Origin: Sporosarcina globispora
GTDB lineage: Bacteria > Bacillota > Bacilli > Bacillales > Cytobacillaceae
Reading direction: 5' to 3'
Length of the DNA: 64,000 nucleotides
NCBI RefSeq assembly: GCF_001274725.1
Contig: NZ_LGUF01000007.1
Span: 892,001 to 956,000, forward strand
In this document: one piece after another, positions 52,390 through 60,920 of the stretch
Numbering within the stretch: position 1 is the stretch's first letter
Layout: each line of letters starts with the position of its first letter
The notes under the pieces: model-generated
Seen by the model: the letters and a program-made list of their open reading frames with translations, nothing else
What the model was told of the DNA's origin: nothing
Database searches by the model: none
Program-made: the position numbers and the translations under genes

Positions 52390-54456
52390 GTGAACAGTAT
52401 TCTGATAGTTACCTATACAAAAAATACCTTGAGAGCTTTAATGGATCAGTTAATAGAAATTGGTTTACAAGAGTATTTCGTGCTGAAGGCAAGAACCGTT
52501 GATGAGCTAGACTATTCAGACATTAAGAGATATTCACTTGTACTGATATCTAGCAGGATTGTATATACCATGGTTAAACCTTATTTGCCTGAGAATATGC
52601 CTTATATTATTACGAGAAGAACCATTAATTATGGAAGAATAAGAGAACTTCTTGAAATCCCAAAAGGAACAAAGGTATATTTGGTTAGTGATTTAAAGCA
52701 ATCAGCCGAGGATACAATTGGCATTTTAAAGGAAGCCGGTATTGAATTGGACTTTATGCCTTATTATTCGCATGAAACACCTCGGGCACAAATTTCCATA
52801 GCTGTAACAGCAGGTGAACCCCAGCTTGTCCCCAAACAGATAAGCAGAGTAATTAATCTAGGAAGCAGGCAAATTGACATCTCCACTCTAGTGGAGATAT
52901 TTAATCATTTTCAAATATCCCCAAATACATCTACAACTCATTTATCAGCAAGATTCATGCAGTCTTTGGTCGATCTTACAAAGGACTTAAGCGGTGAGAT
53001 CCTTCGCTCCAAAATTTTGCAGCAGAGTCTGGAGAATATCGTTCAGAATATGGACGATGCAGTGCTGGTTTATAACAATGAGAATGTGATCGAACATTTT
53101 AATCGAAAAGCAGCAGAGCTTCTTAATTTATTTGAAGGAACTAAAGAAAAAAACAATATTCATGCCTTGCCGCCTGCTTATTTTGAAGCGATGATGAGTG
53201 TGGGGGTAGGACAGGAGACTTTTGCCGAGATTGAAGACATTGCTTTCTATATGAGGAAGAAACGGATTATTATTGATGAGCAGGTATACTCAACCTTAAT
53301 TATTTTCCGAAAGGTTGAGGATTATCAAAAGATTGAACACGATTACCGCTCTAAAGCAAAGCAAAAAAATTTGGTTGCACGTCATACTTTTGATGATATT
53401 AAAACGAGAAGTGCATCTGTTATTGAAATGATCAAGATTGCAAACAGGCTGGCAAAAAGTGATTCCACCATTCTAATACTCGGGGAAACTGGGACAGGTA
53501 AAGAGGTGCTGGCACAGGCAATCCATAATGCATCATTAAGAAGATATCAGCCCTTTATAGGGGTCAACTTTGCGGCGATTTCTGAGAGTCTTATGGAAAG
53601 CGAGCTTTTCGGCTATGAACCGGGAGCCTTTACTGGTGCGCGAAAAAACGGTCATATTGGGATGTTTGAACAGGCACACAAGGGAAGTATCTTTCTTGAT
53701 GAAATTGGAGACGCATCACCTGTTATCCAGAACCGGCTTTTAAGGGTTCTCCAGGAAAGACAAATTATGAGAGTGGGCGGAGACCGGATGATTCCACTTG
53801 ATGTCCGGGTTATTGCCGCTACAAATAAAGATTTAAACAGGCTCATTGCAGAAGAAAAATTTAGAGAGGATTTATATTACAGATTGAACGTTCTGCCTTT
53901 AAAACTACTCCCGCTCAGAGAAAGGAAGCAGGACATTTCACTGTTAATCAATATTTTTATAAAAGAGTTCCAAGAAAAGCTGGGAAGGGATACTTTTGTC
54001 TTTTCAAATGGTGCTCTAAGATTATGTGAAGACTATCATTGGCCAGGGAATGTCAGAGAGCTGCGAAACGTTGTGGAGTACGCAGCCCATATTAGTGATG
54101 ATATTGTTTATAAAGAGGATTTGCCTTTCTGGAATTCAGCATTAACTACTGTTCCACAAGTGAATAATCATGAGGACTTCGAATCAATCCATAATGAATT
54201 CCTCCAAAAAGGGTTCCTTGATGAGATATTACTCATGCTTGATTTATTAAGGGATGATGATATTCCTTCTGCAGGCCGAGCTGCAATGGCAGATCATTTG
54301 CTAAAAAATGGTGTAGTGCTGACCGATCAGCAGCTGCGATATCGGCAAAAGCTATTAAATAATTTTGAGCTTATTATAATTGAAAAGGGAAGAGCAGGGA
54401 GCAGGATTACAGAGAAAGGGAAGCGGTTTTTAGAATTGGAGTTGTGTAAGAGATAG
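52390..54456 (+). CDS. Sigma-54-dependent activator with PrpR_N-like sensor, PAS and a winged-helix-like C-terminus
   Basis: 688 aa from the GTG at 52390 (GGGGAGGG six bases upstream). The first about 180 residues are a PrpR_N-type sensor (RTINYGRIRELLEIPKGTKV), then PAS (about 215-300), then AAA+ with Walker A GETGTGKE (about 365), GAFTGA (about 412) and LDEIGDA. The end is not the usual Fis HTH: residues about 600-688 read LTDQQLRYRQKLLNNFELI and GRAGSRITEKGKRFLE, a MarR/LysR-unlike winged-helix pattern. Likely activates the opp operon from the consensus sigma-54 promoter at 56158. It is convergent with pepV. Confidence 0.87.
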   Translation: MNSILIVTYTKNTLRALMDQLIEIGLQEYFVLKARTVDELDYSDIKRYSLVLISSRIVYTMVKPYLPENMPYIITRRTINYGRIRELLEIPKGTKVYLVSDLKQSAEDTIGILKEAGIELDFMPYYSHETPRAQISIAVTAGEPQLVPKQISRVINLGSRQIDISTLVEIFNHFQISPNTSTTHLSARFMQSLVDLTKDLSGEILRSKILQQSLENIVQNMDDAVLVYNNENVIEHFNRKAAELLNLFEGTKEKNNIHALPPAYFEAMMSVGVGQETFAEIEDIAFYMRKKRIIIDEQVYSTLIIFRKVEDYQKIEHDYRSKAKQKNLVARHTFDDIKTRSASVIEMIKIANRLAKSDSTILILGETGTGKEVLAQAIHNASLRRYQPFIGVNFAAISESLMESELFGYEPGAFTGARKNGHIGMFEQAHKGSIFLDEIGDASPVIQNRLLRVLQERQIMRVGGDRMIPLDVRVIAATNKDLNRLIAEEKFREDLYYRLNVLPLKLLPLRERKQDISLLINIFIKEFQEKLGRDTFVFSNGALRLCEDYHWPGNVRELRNVVEYAAHISDDIVYKEDLPFWNSALTTVPQVNNHEDFESIHNEFLQKGFLDEILLMLDLLRDDDIPSAGRAAMADHLLKNGVVLTDQQLRYRQKLLNNFELIIIEKGRAGSRITEKGKRFLELELCKR

Positions 54457-54466
54457 AAATAAAAGG

Positions 54467-54493
54467 AGAGCCTGGTCCATCCAGGCTCTTTTT
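54467..54493. terminator. Terminator between the activator and pepV
   Basis: AGAGCCTGG pairs perfectly with CCAGGCTCT, followed by TTTT on the plus strand. Confidence 0.88.
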
Positions 54494-54553
54494 GACTTCC
54501 TTTTCATATAAGATATTCGCTAATCATCCTGACCAACTCGTGTCTATAATCAA

Positions 54554-55951
54554 TCATTGCTTTGCCAAATCGTAAATTGCCCGGGCATATATCGCAGTAG
54601 CCATACACAAATCATCAATCTCAATATACTCATTTCTTTGATGGGCTGTATTTTCTTTACCCGGAAAAACGGCTCCGTATGCTACTCCTTTATTGATAAA
54701 ACGGGCATAGGTGGCACCGCCTGTGGTGAGCAGGTTTGCTTCCTGGCCAGTTTCTTCTTTGTAGGCATGCTGAAGTATTTTAATCACTGGTCCATCTTTT
54801 GCCACATGGTGAGGCTTTTTCTCTCTGACTTCCTCTATTTCGAAACCATATTTTTGAGCGGTTTCGTTTAGCTTTTCGATTGTTCTCAAATAAGGTGTTT
54901 CCACTGGACAGCGAATGTTAAGGGCAATAGTCCCTTCCGCGTTTTGTGTATAACGGAAAATTCCAGGATTGACGGTTAAAGATCCTGTTACTTTATCAGC
55001 AAACGCTATGCCCAGCCTTTCTCCAATGTGATCGTCTGCCAGGCATTCACAAATGAAAATCAGGAAAGGAGATCGGACTCCATCCAGTAGAAATAGAGCC
55101 ATTTTTGCTGCGGCACTTATTCCTTTATGTGGCTCCATTCCATGGGCTGATTTTCCATATAAAGTTAATGTGAGTGAGTGGTTATTAAGATCAAAAGCAG
55201 TTTCGAGACTTTCTGTTTTTCCAAATTCAATAAATTTTTCTTTGAGAGTCTCCAGCTCTTTTCCGCTAAGGACTACAACCGCCTTATCGGGCACCATATT
55301 TCCTTTTTCACCTGCATGAAAGCTTTTTAAGATAACCTCTCCGTCTTGTGGAACTGTATCTTCCTGCATTTTTAAAATGGCATTAATTTGTCCCTTTTCA
55401 GCATGGATTAAAGGGAATTCAGCATCAGGGGCAAAGCCGGTTAAAGCTTCTGGTTCAGTTTGGACATATCTTTTCATGCAGGACATCCCGCTCTCTTCAT
55501 CTGTGCCAAAAATAATTCTTACTCTATGCTTTAAGGGAAAGTTATTATCTTTAATTATTTTAAGAGCACAATAAGCTGCCATGGTAGGGCCCTTGTCATC
55601 TATGGCTCCGCGGGCATAAAGTTTTCCGTTTCTTAGCTCTGGAGAGAAGGGATCAGAATCCCAATCCCCTGTAGCTGGGACAACATCCAAATGACAGAGA
55701 ATAGCAATATATTCTTCAGCATTTTCGGGGCCCATTTCAGCATATCCGACATATCCATCAATATTCTTCGTTCTAAATCCATCTTGCTTGGCTTTATCTA
55801 GCATAAATTGCAGAGCATCGTTAATAGATTTCCCCATTGGGGCCATCTCGGATTTGGTAGATAGATCCTTTACACTCTTTATTGATAATAAGTAGGATAA
55901 ATCTTCTATTAATCTTTCTTTTCTGGCTAAAACTTCACTTTTCCAGTCCAA
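54554..55951 (-). CDS. pepV: Dipeptidase PepV (M20)
   Basis: 465 aa, TTG start preceded by GGAGGGGG on the minus strand. Motifs: CHLDVVPATGDWDSDPF (metal), RGAIDDKGPTMAAY (bridging Asp), FGTDEESGMSCMK (catalytic and metal Glu), FAPDAEFPLIHAEKG, GGATYARF and the late His in HQRNEYI. This is the zinc aminodipeptidase PepV, cytosolic, cutting dipeptides from the N-terminus. Its gene diverges from the oligopeptide transporter operon, with which it fits: imported peptides are trimmed here. Confidence 0.92.
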   Translation of the reverse strand: MDWKSEVLARKERLIEDLSYLLSIKSVKDLSTKSEMAPMGKSINDALQFMLDKAKQDGFRTKNIDGYVGYAEMGPENAEEYIAILCHLDVVPATGDWDSDPFSPELRNGKLYARGAIDDKGPTMAAYCALKIIKDNNFPLKHRVRIIFGTDEESGMSCMKRYVQTEPEALTGFAPDAEFPLIHAEKGQINAILKMQEDTVPQDGEVILKSFHAGEKGNMVPDKAVVVLSGKELETLKEKFIEFGKTESLETAFDLNNHSLTLTLYGKSAHGMEPHKGISAAAKMALFLLDGVRSPFLIFICECLADDHIGERLGIAFADKVTGSLTVNPGIFRYTQNAEGTIALNIRCPVETPYLRTIEKLNETAQKYGFEIEEVREKKPHHVAKDGPVIKILQHAYKEETGQEANLLTTGGATYARFINKGVAYGAVFPGKENTAHQRNEYIEIDDLCMATAIYARAIYDLAKQ

Positions 55952-56046
55952 TTATTTCCCCCTCCTTAAATTGTTTCATTCATTAACATGCAAGTAATAT
56001 ACCAAGGAGAAATCTATTTATCTATTCATTCTTTATATAAAAATGG

Positions 56047-56099
56047 GGTTAGCCAATTAATAAGATATTGTGGATAATCCAAAAAATGGTTAGCCAATT
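56047..56099 (+). promoter_or_regulatory. Direct repeat upstream of the opp sigma-54 promoter (activator sites)
   Basis: GGTTAGCCAATT occurs at 56047-56058 and 56088-56099, 41 bases (four helical turns) apart, 59-111 bases before the -24 box. Confidence 0.65.
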
Positions 56100-56157
56100 C
56101 AAAAATAATTTACAGAACATTTTCAATAATTGCAATAAACGAACAAAATATTAAAGT

Positions 56158-56173
56158 TGGCATAATACTTGCA
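56158..56173 (+). promoter_or_regulatory. Sigma-54 (-24/-12) promoter of the opp operon
   Basis: TGGCATA (56158-56164), four bases, TTGCA (56169-56173): exact consensus match, 36 bases before the oppA start. Confidence 0.9.
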
Positions 56174-56208
56174 TTGTATTAAATGAAAAATTTCTAGGGG
56201 GTTTGAAA

Positions 56209-57870
56209 ATGAAGTATGCATGGTCAAAAAAGATGTCTATCCTGCTGCTTAGCCTTATGGTTCTTTTAGCCGGCTGTAATTTCAGCGGAAAATCTTCCAC
56301 AGAGCCAACTGAGAGTGAAGGCGGGGACAAGCCAGCAGAACAATCGAGAGGGAAGGATGAAAATGTCCTTAACATGAGCCTGGATAATGACATTCCCGAT
56401 TTAAATCAAGTGAAAACAACAGATGCTATTTCCTTCGCTATATTAAATAACGTCATGGAAGGATTATTTCGCTTAGACGAGAATAATGAGCCTCAGCCTG
56501 CGATGGCAGAGAGCTATGAAAAGTCTGAAGATGGTTTAACTTACACGTTCAAATTAAAAGATGGAATCAACTGGAGTAACGGGGATCCTGTTACAGCCAA
56601 TGACTTTAAGTATTCCTGGCTGCGCGCCATGCATCCAGATACTGCAGGATCATATGCAAGTATTTTAACGGAGTACATTAAAGGCGGAGCAGTGTTCGCT
56701 GCAAGAGAAGCAGAAGCTGATGCTGTTGCCATCGAAGTAAAGGATGACAGGACGCTAACAGTTGAGCTGGTTCAGCCAACACCGTTCTTTTTGGGTCTTA
56801 CAGCATTCGTCACCTATTTCCCGCTTAATGAAAAGTTTGTATCAGAGCAAGGAGATATGTTTGCATTAACGTATGATTCCGTTCTTTATAATGGTCCTTA
56901 TGTCTTAACAGATTATGACCAGGCAAAGGGAGTTTCAATGGAAAAGAATCCTGAATACTGGGATAAAGAAAATGTTGCAATTGAAAAAGTCAATATGAAG
57001 GTTATTAAGGAACAAAGCACTGCCCTTAATCTATATGAAGCAGGAGAGCTGGACAAGGTATATCTATCCTCAGCCGATGTGGACACGTATAAGGATAGCC
57101 CGGAATTTGCCACTGAAACAGAATTCAGAAGCTATTTCATTCAGTTCAACCTTGGCAAAGAGCCATTCAATAATGAAAACATCCGTAAAGCCCTGCAATT
57201 GGCTTATGACCCTGAGGTGTTAACAAGTGTTATTTTAAACAACGGATCTGAACCTGCTTATGGACTAATTGCCCCTAAGATGGCGGGTGTAGATGGCAAA
57301 TCCTTCAGAGAGCTTCAGGGAGATGTAATCAAGCCAGACGTTGAAAAAGCGAAGGAGCTTTGGGAGAAGGGTGTTGAAGAGCTGGGGAAGACACCTGAAA
57401 TCGAATTGCTAATATCTGATGATACCGTTTCAAAGGATACTGGAACATTCCTTCAAAGTGAATATAAAAAGAATTTAGGCATTGATATCAATCTTGCTAC
57501 ACAGCCATACAGCGGCCGTCTTGATACGATGAGAGCAGGCGATTATCAAATGGCTGTCAACCGTTGGGGAGCAGATTATAACGATTCGATGACTTATCTG
57601 GATCTATGGGAAAAACCATCCAACCCTCACTTCCGCGGAAATTACACAAGCTCAAAATATGATGAGTTAGTAGCTTCTGCAAAAACAGAAGCAGATGATA
57701 AGGTTCGCATGGATAAATTGCTTGAAGCGGAAAAGCTGATTCTTGAAGATGGCGCTCTTGGGCCATTATACTATGATGGTTTATCTTATTTGCAAAAGCC
57801 TTACTTAAAAGGATTGGTGACTCATCCTTACGGTGCTTCACCTGAACTAAAATGGGCAACTGTTCAATAA
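56209..57870 (+). CDS. Oligopeptide ABC transporter substrate-binding lipoprotein
   Basis: 553 aa from the ATG at 56209 (CTAGGGGG upstream); a TTG six bases earlier is less well placed. Lipobox LLAGC, acidic linker, then SBP family 5 fold: DNDIPDLNQVKTTDAISF, GLTYTFKLKDGINWSNGDPVTANDFKYSW (ligand-pocket strand), NGPYVLTDYD and RWGADYNDSMTYLDLW near the C-terminus. OppA/DppE type; binds peptides outside the membrane. First gene of the operon, with a hairpin behind it that favours its expression. Confidence 0.92.
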   Translation: MKYAWSKKMSILLLSLMVLLAGCNFSGKSSTEPTESEGGDKPAEQSRGKDENVLNMSLDNDIPDLNQVKTTDAISFAILNNVMEGLFRLDENNEPQPAMAESYEKSEDGLTYTFKLKDGINWSNGDPVTANDFKYSWLRAMHPDTAGSYASILTEYIKGGAVFAAREAEADAVAIEVKDDRTLTVELVQPTPFFLGLTAFVTYFPLNEKFVSEQGDMFALTYDSVLYNGPYVLTDYDQAKGVSMEKNPEYWDKENVAIEKVNMKVIKEQSTALNLYEAGELDKVYLSSADVDTYKDSPEFATETEFRSYFIQFNLGKEPFNNENIRKALQLAYDPEVLTSVILNNGSEPAYGLIAPKMAGVDGKSFRELQGDVIKPDVEKAKELWEKGVEELGKTPEIELLISDDTVSKDTGTFLQSEYKKNLGIDINLATQPYSGRLDTMRAGDYQMAVNRWGADYNDSMTYLDLWEKPSNPHFRGNYTSSKYDELVASAKTEADDKVRMDKLLEAEKLILEDGALGPLYYDGLSYLQKPYLKGLVTHPYGASPELKWATVQ

Positions 57871-57883
57871 GATCAGAATGGGT

Positions 57884-57914
57884 AGGGAGAGAAGCGTTCT
57901 CTCCCTGCTTTTTA
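57884..57914 (+). terminator. Attenuating hairpin behind the peptide-binding protein gene
   Basis: AGGGAGAG pairs with CTCTCCCT around AAGCGTT, followed by GCTTTTTAA. Confidence 0.8.
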
Positions 57915-57951
57915 AACTGGATAGACCCCGCAACAAGTGGAGGTGTTTAGA

Positions 57952-58887
57952 TTGAAAAAATATCTTTTCGTACGAATTATAAACATTCTTATTACTTTAT
58001 ACATTATTGCCACAGCAACCTTTTTTTTAATGAAGCAGCTGCCGGGCTCGCCTTTTGATGAAGAAAGGCTATCGAATCTATCGGAAGAACAAAGAATTGA
58101 ATTTTATGCAAAGTATGGGCTGGATAAGCCTTTATCTGAACAATATGTTCTCTATTTAAAAAATCTGGTTCAAGGGGACCTGGGAGATTCCTTTTATTTT
58201 AAAGGACAGGGTGTGAGCGAGCTGATTGCCGGACGGATTGGCCCTTCCGCATTGCTTGGCTTCCAGGCTGTTCTGTTAGGTTTTACCCTGGGGATCGTTC
58301 TGGGAATTATTGCTGCTTTTAAACACAATACAATGTGGGACTTCTCCACAATGCTCGTAGCGGTACTGGGTGTATCTGTTCCCAACTTCGTATTTGCCGC
58401 CCTTTTACAATATTATGTCGGCTTAAAGCTAGGAATCCTTCCGGTCGCCTTTTGGGAGTCTTACTCGAGTTCGATTATGCCTTCATTGGCCTTATCTCTG
58501 ATTGTTATTGCGTTGATTGCCCGTTTTACAAGAAATGAAATGCTTGAGGTTCTGCAGCAGGATTATATGCTGACAGCGCGGGCAAAAGGCTTGAGCCAGT
58601 TTAAAGTCATTTATAAGCATGCGATCCGCAATGCATTAATTCCGGTTATAACCATTTTAGGGCCTATTGTTGTCAGCTTATTGACAGGCTCCCTGGTCAT
58701 TGAAAATATTTTCGGGGTGCCGGGGATCGGAAGTCTTTTTGTGGATTCGATTAAAGTAAATGATTATACAACGATTATGGGATTGACTCTTTTCTATAGT
58801 GCTTTTTTTGTACTGACGATGCTTGTCATAGATCTGTTGTATGGAGTTATTGATCCAAGAATTCGCATCAGCGGGGCAAAGGAGTGA
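57952..58887 (+). CDS. oppB: Oligopeptide ABC transporter permease OppB
   Basis: 311 aa from the TTG at 57952, six bases after GTGGAGGTG. Six membrane helices; N-terminal LPGSPFD motif, EAA loop YMLTARAKGLSQFKVIYKHA and IVIENIFGVPGIG-like LVIENIFGVPGIGSLF are OppB/DppB marks. Forms the channel with OppC. It ends eight bases before oppC. Confidence 0.92.
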   Translation: MKKYLFVRIINILITLYIIATATFFLMKQLPGSPFDEERLSNLSEEQRIEFYAKYGLDKPLSEQYVLYLKNLVQGDLGDSFYFKGQGVSELIAGRIGPSALLGFQAVLLGFTLGIVLGIIAAFKHNTMWDFSTMLVAVLGVSVPNFVFAALLQYYVGLKLGILPVAFWESYSSSIMPSLALSLIVIALIARFTRNEMLEVLQQDYMLTARAKGLSQFKVIYKHAIRNALIPVITILGPIVVSLLTGSLVIENIFGVPGIGSLFVDSIKVNDYTTIMGLTLFYSAFFVLTMLVIDLLYGVIDPRIRISGAKE

Positions 58888-58894
58888 TTTTGAA

Positions 58895-59839
58895 ATGAAA
58901 AATGCTGAGCCGCTTTTGAACGAAGAGGAATTATTAGATGATTTGTTCGAAATTGCCGGCAGACGGACGGAGGACAGTGAAAATATTAATCGTCCGCCTT
59001 TGTCTGCTTTTAAAGATAGCTGGATGAGACTAAAGAAAAATAAAGGTGCAGTCATCAGTTTGATCGTTTTATCGGTCATTCTGCTCCTGGCTATTTTTGG
59101 CCCGTATATGAGCGGCTATAAATATTATGAAACCGATTATTCTGTTGCTTATCAGCCGCCGAGCGGAGAGCACTGGCTGGGGACCGACAAATTTGGCCGT
59201 GACCAGTGGACGAGGATTTGGGAGGGAACCCGGATTTCTTTGTATATTGCTGTTCTGGCTGCTTTTCTCGATTTGCTGATTGGTGTTACATACGGAGCCG
59301 TTTCAGCAATGCTGGGCGGTAAAGTGGATAACGCAATGCAGCGGGTTATTGAAATTTTAGTAGGGATTCCTAATCTGATCATTATCATTCTATTAATCAT
59401 GTTAATGAAACCGGGAATTTTTACGATTACGGTGGCGATGGTGATTACAGGCTGGGTAAATATGGCGCGGCTCGTACGCGCACAAATTTTTAAACTGAAG
59501 GAGCAGGAGTTTGTGCTGGCGGCGAGGTCACTTGGTTCCACCAATAAGCGGCTTATCCTGCACCACTTGGTTCCAAATGTAATGGGGTTAATCGTCATTA
59601 ATATGATGTTTACCATTCCATCAGCTATTTTCACTGAGGCCTTTCTAAGCTTTATCGGGCTTGGTTTGCAGGAGCCGCTGGCTTCGTTGGGCGTGCTTAT
59701 TAATGACGGATTTCAAGGGATGAGAAATCATTTCTATTTACTGCTATATCCTGCCATTGTGATTGTAGGCATCATGGTAAGCTTTAATATCCTGGCTGAT
59801 GGCCTAAGGGATGCGCTGGATCCGAAGATGAGAAAGTAG
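58895..59839 (+). CDS. oppC: Oligopeptide ABC transporter permease OppC
   Basis: 314 aa from the ATG at 58895 (AAAGGAGTGATTTTG upstream). N-terminal cytoplasmic part (about 1-60) then six helices with GTDKFGRDQWTRIWEGTRIS, EAA loop FVLAARSLGSTNKRLILHH and TEAFLSFIGLGLQEPLASLG, all OppC/DppC signatures. Confidence 0.92.
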   Translation: MKNAEPLLNEEELLDDLFEIAGRRTEDSENINRPPLSAFKDSWMRLKKNKGAVISLIVLSVILLLAIFGPYMSGYKYYETDYSVAYQPPSGEHWLGTDKFGRDQWTRIWEGTRISLYIAVLAAFLDLLIGVTYGAVSAMLGGKVDNAMQRVIEILVGIPNLIIIILLIMLMKPGIFTITVAMVITGWVNMARLVRAQIFKLKEQEFVLAARSLGSTNKRLILHHLVPNVMGLIVINMMFTIPSAIFTEAFLSFIGLGLQEPLASLGVLINDGFQGMRNHFYLLLYPAIVIVGIMVSFNILADGLRDALDPKMRK

Positions 59840-59872
59840 TTTTCAAGAATAAATGATTTGGAGATGGTTACG

Positions 59873-60901
59873 ATGGAAAATCCGATAGTAGTATATCGCG
59901 GAACATATATTGAAAGCACACACAACATCCATGTTGCTGTGGTAAACGCAGCGGGGGAGATTTTATATTCCTACGGAGATCCTGGAAGACTTACATTTCC
60001 AAGGTCATCAATGAAACCGTTTCAGGCGGTCGCGGTTATTGAGACAGGTGCAGCAGATCAGTATCAGTATGTAGAGGCAGACCTTTCCTTGATTTGTGCA
60101 TCACACAGCGGGGAGAATTTTCACAGAAGCCGCGTGATGAGCATTTTGGAGAGAGTGCATTTGGAGGAGGAGGCTCTGCAATGCGGAACTCATATTCCTC
60201 GTGATATTAAAAGCTACAATGAGCTTATCCGAAACGGCGGGGAACTGACCCCTGTTTTCAGCAACTGCTCAGGAAAGCATTCCGGAATGCTTTCAGCAGT
60301 TGTCCATATGGGTGAAGATGTAGGCAGTTATCGTGAGATTTCCCATCCACACCAGCAACGGATTTTAGATGTCATTGAGGATGTATGCGGCTACCCGAAA
60401 GATCAAATAGAAATAAGTGTAGATGGCTGTGGAGTGCCGGTCCACAGGCTTCCTTTGATAAATACAGCTATGGGCTTTGCCAGATTGGCTAATCCTTTTG
60501 TCTGGAGTGGAGGGGAGCGTCCGCGTGCGCTGGAACGTATTCGAATGGCGATGACAAAGCATCCGGAAATGGTAGGAGGAACGAATCGATTCGATACCGA
60601 TTTAATGAGAGCTTTTAATGGGAGGATTGTCGCAAAAGCCGGAGCTGAAGGTGTTCAATGTCTTGGAGATAAGGAAACAGGTCTTGGAATTGCTATTAAA
60701 GTGGAGGATGGAAATGCCCGCGCGGTAAGTGTAGCCACGATGGAGGTGTTGAAGCAGCTGGGGATTGGGGATGACACAATCTATAAGCAGCTATCAGAAT
60801 ATGCGAGTGCACCGGTACTGAATGCAAGAAAGGACAGGATCGGACATATAGAGGCTAATTTTCAATTGGCCGGAGGAGAAGGAATACTGACAGGAAGCTG
60901 A
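59873..60901 (+). CDS. L-asparaginase II (Rhizobium etli type)
   Basis: 342 aa from the ATG at 59873 (TTTGGAGATGG upstream; a TTG at 59858 is unlikely). Matches the asparaginase family of R. etli AnsA, unrelated to E. coli enzymes: RSSMKPFQA, CASHSGE, NCSGKHSGML, DGCGVP and VAKAGAEGVQCLG are its conserved blocks (Ser/Lys/Cys-based site). It would release ammonia and aspartate from asparagine set free from imported peptides. Its place between the permease and ATPase genes of the opp operon is unusual. Confidence 0.87.
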   Translation: MENPIVVYRGTYIESTHNIHVAVVNAAGEILYSYGDPGRLTFPRSSMKPFQAVAVIETGAADQYQYVEADLSLICASHSGENFHRSRVMSILERVHLEEEALQCGTHIPRDIKSYNELIRNGGELTPVFSNCSGKHSGMLSAVVHMGEDVGSYREISHPHQQRILDVIEDVCGYPKDQIEISVDGCGVPVHRLPLINTAMGFARLANPFVWSGGERPRALERIRMAMTKHPEMVGGTNRFDTDLMRAFNGRIVAKAGAEGVQCLGDKETGLGIAIKVEDGNARAVSVATMEVLKQLGIGDDTIYKQLSEYASAPVLNARKDRIGHIEANFQLAGGEGILTGS

Positions 60902-60920
60902 TGTGAAGGAGTGAGACGAT

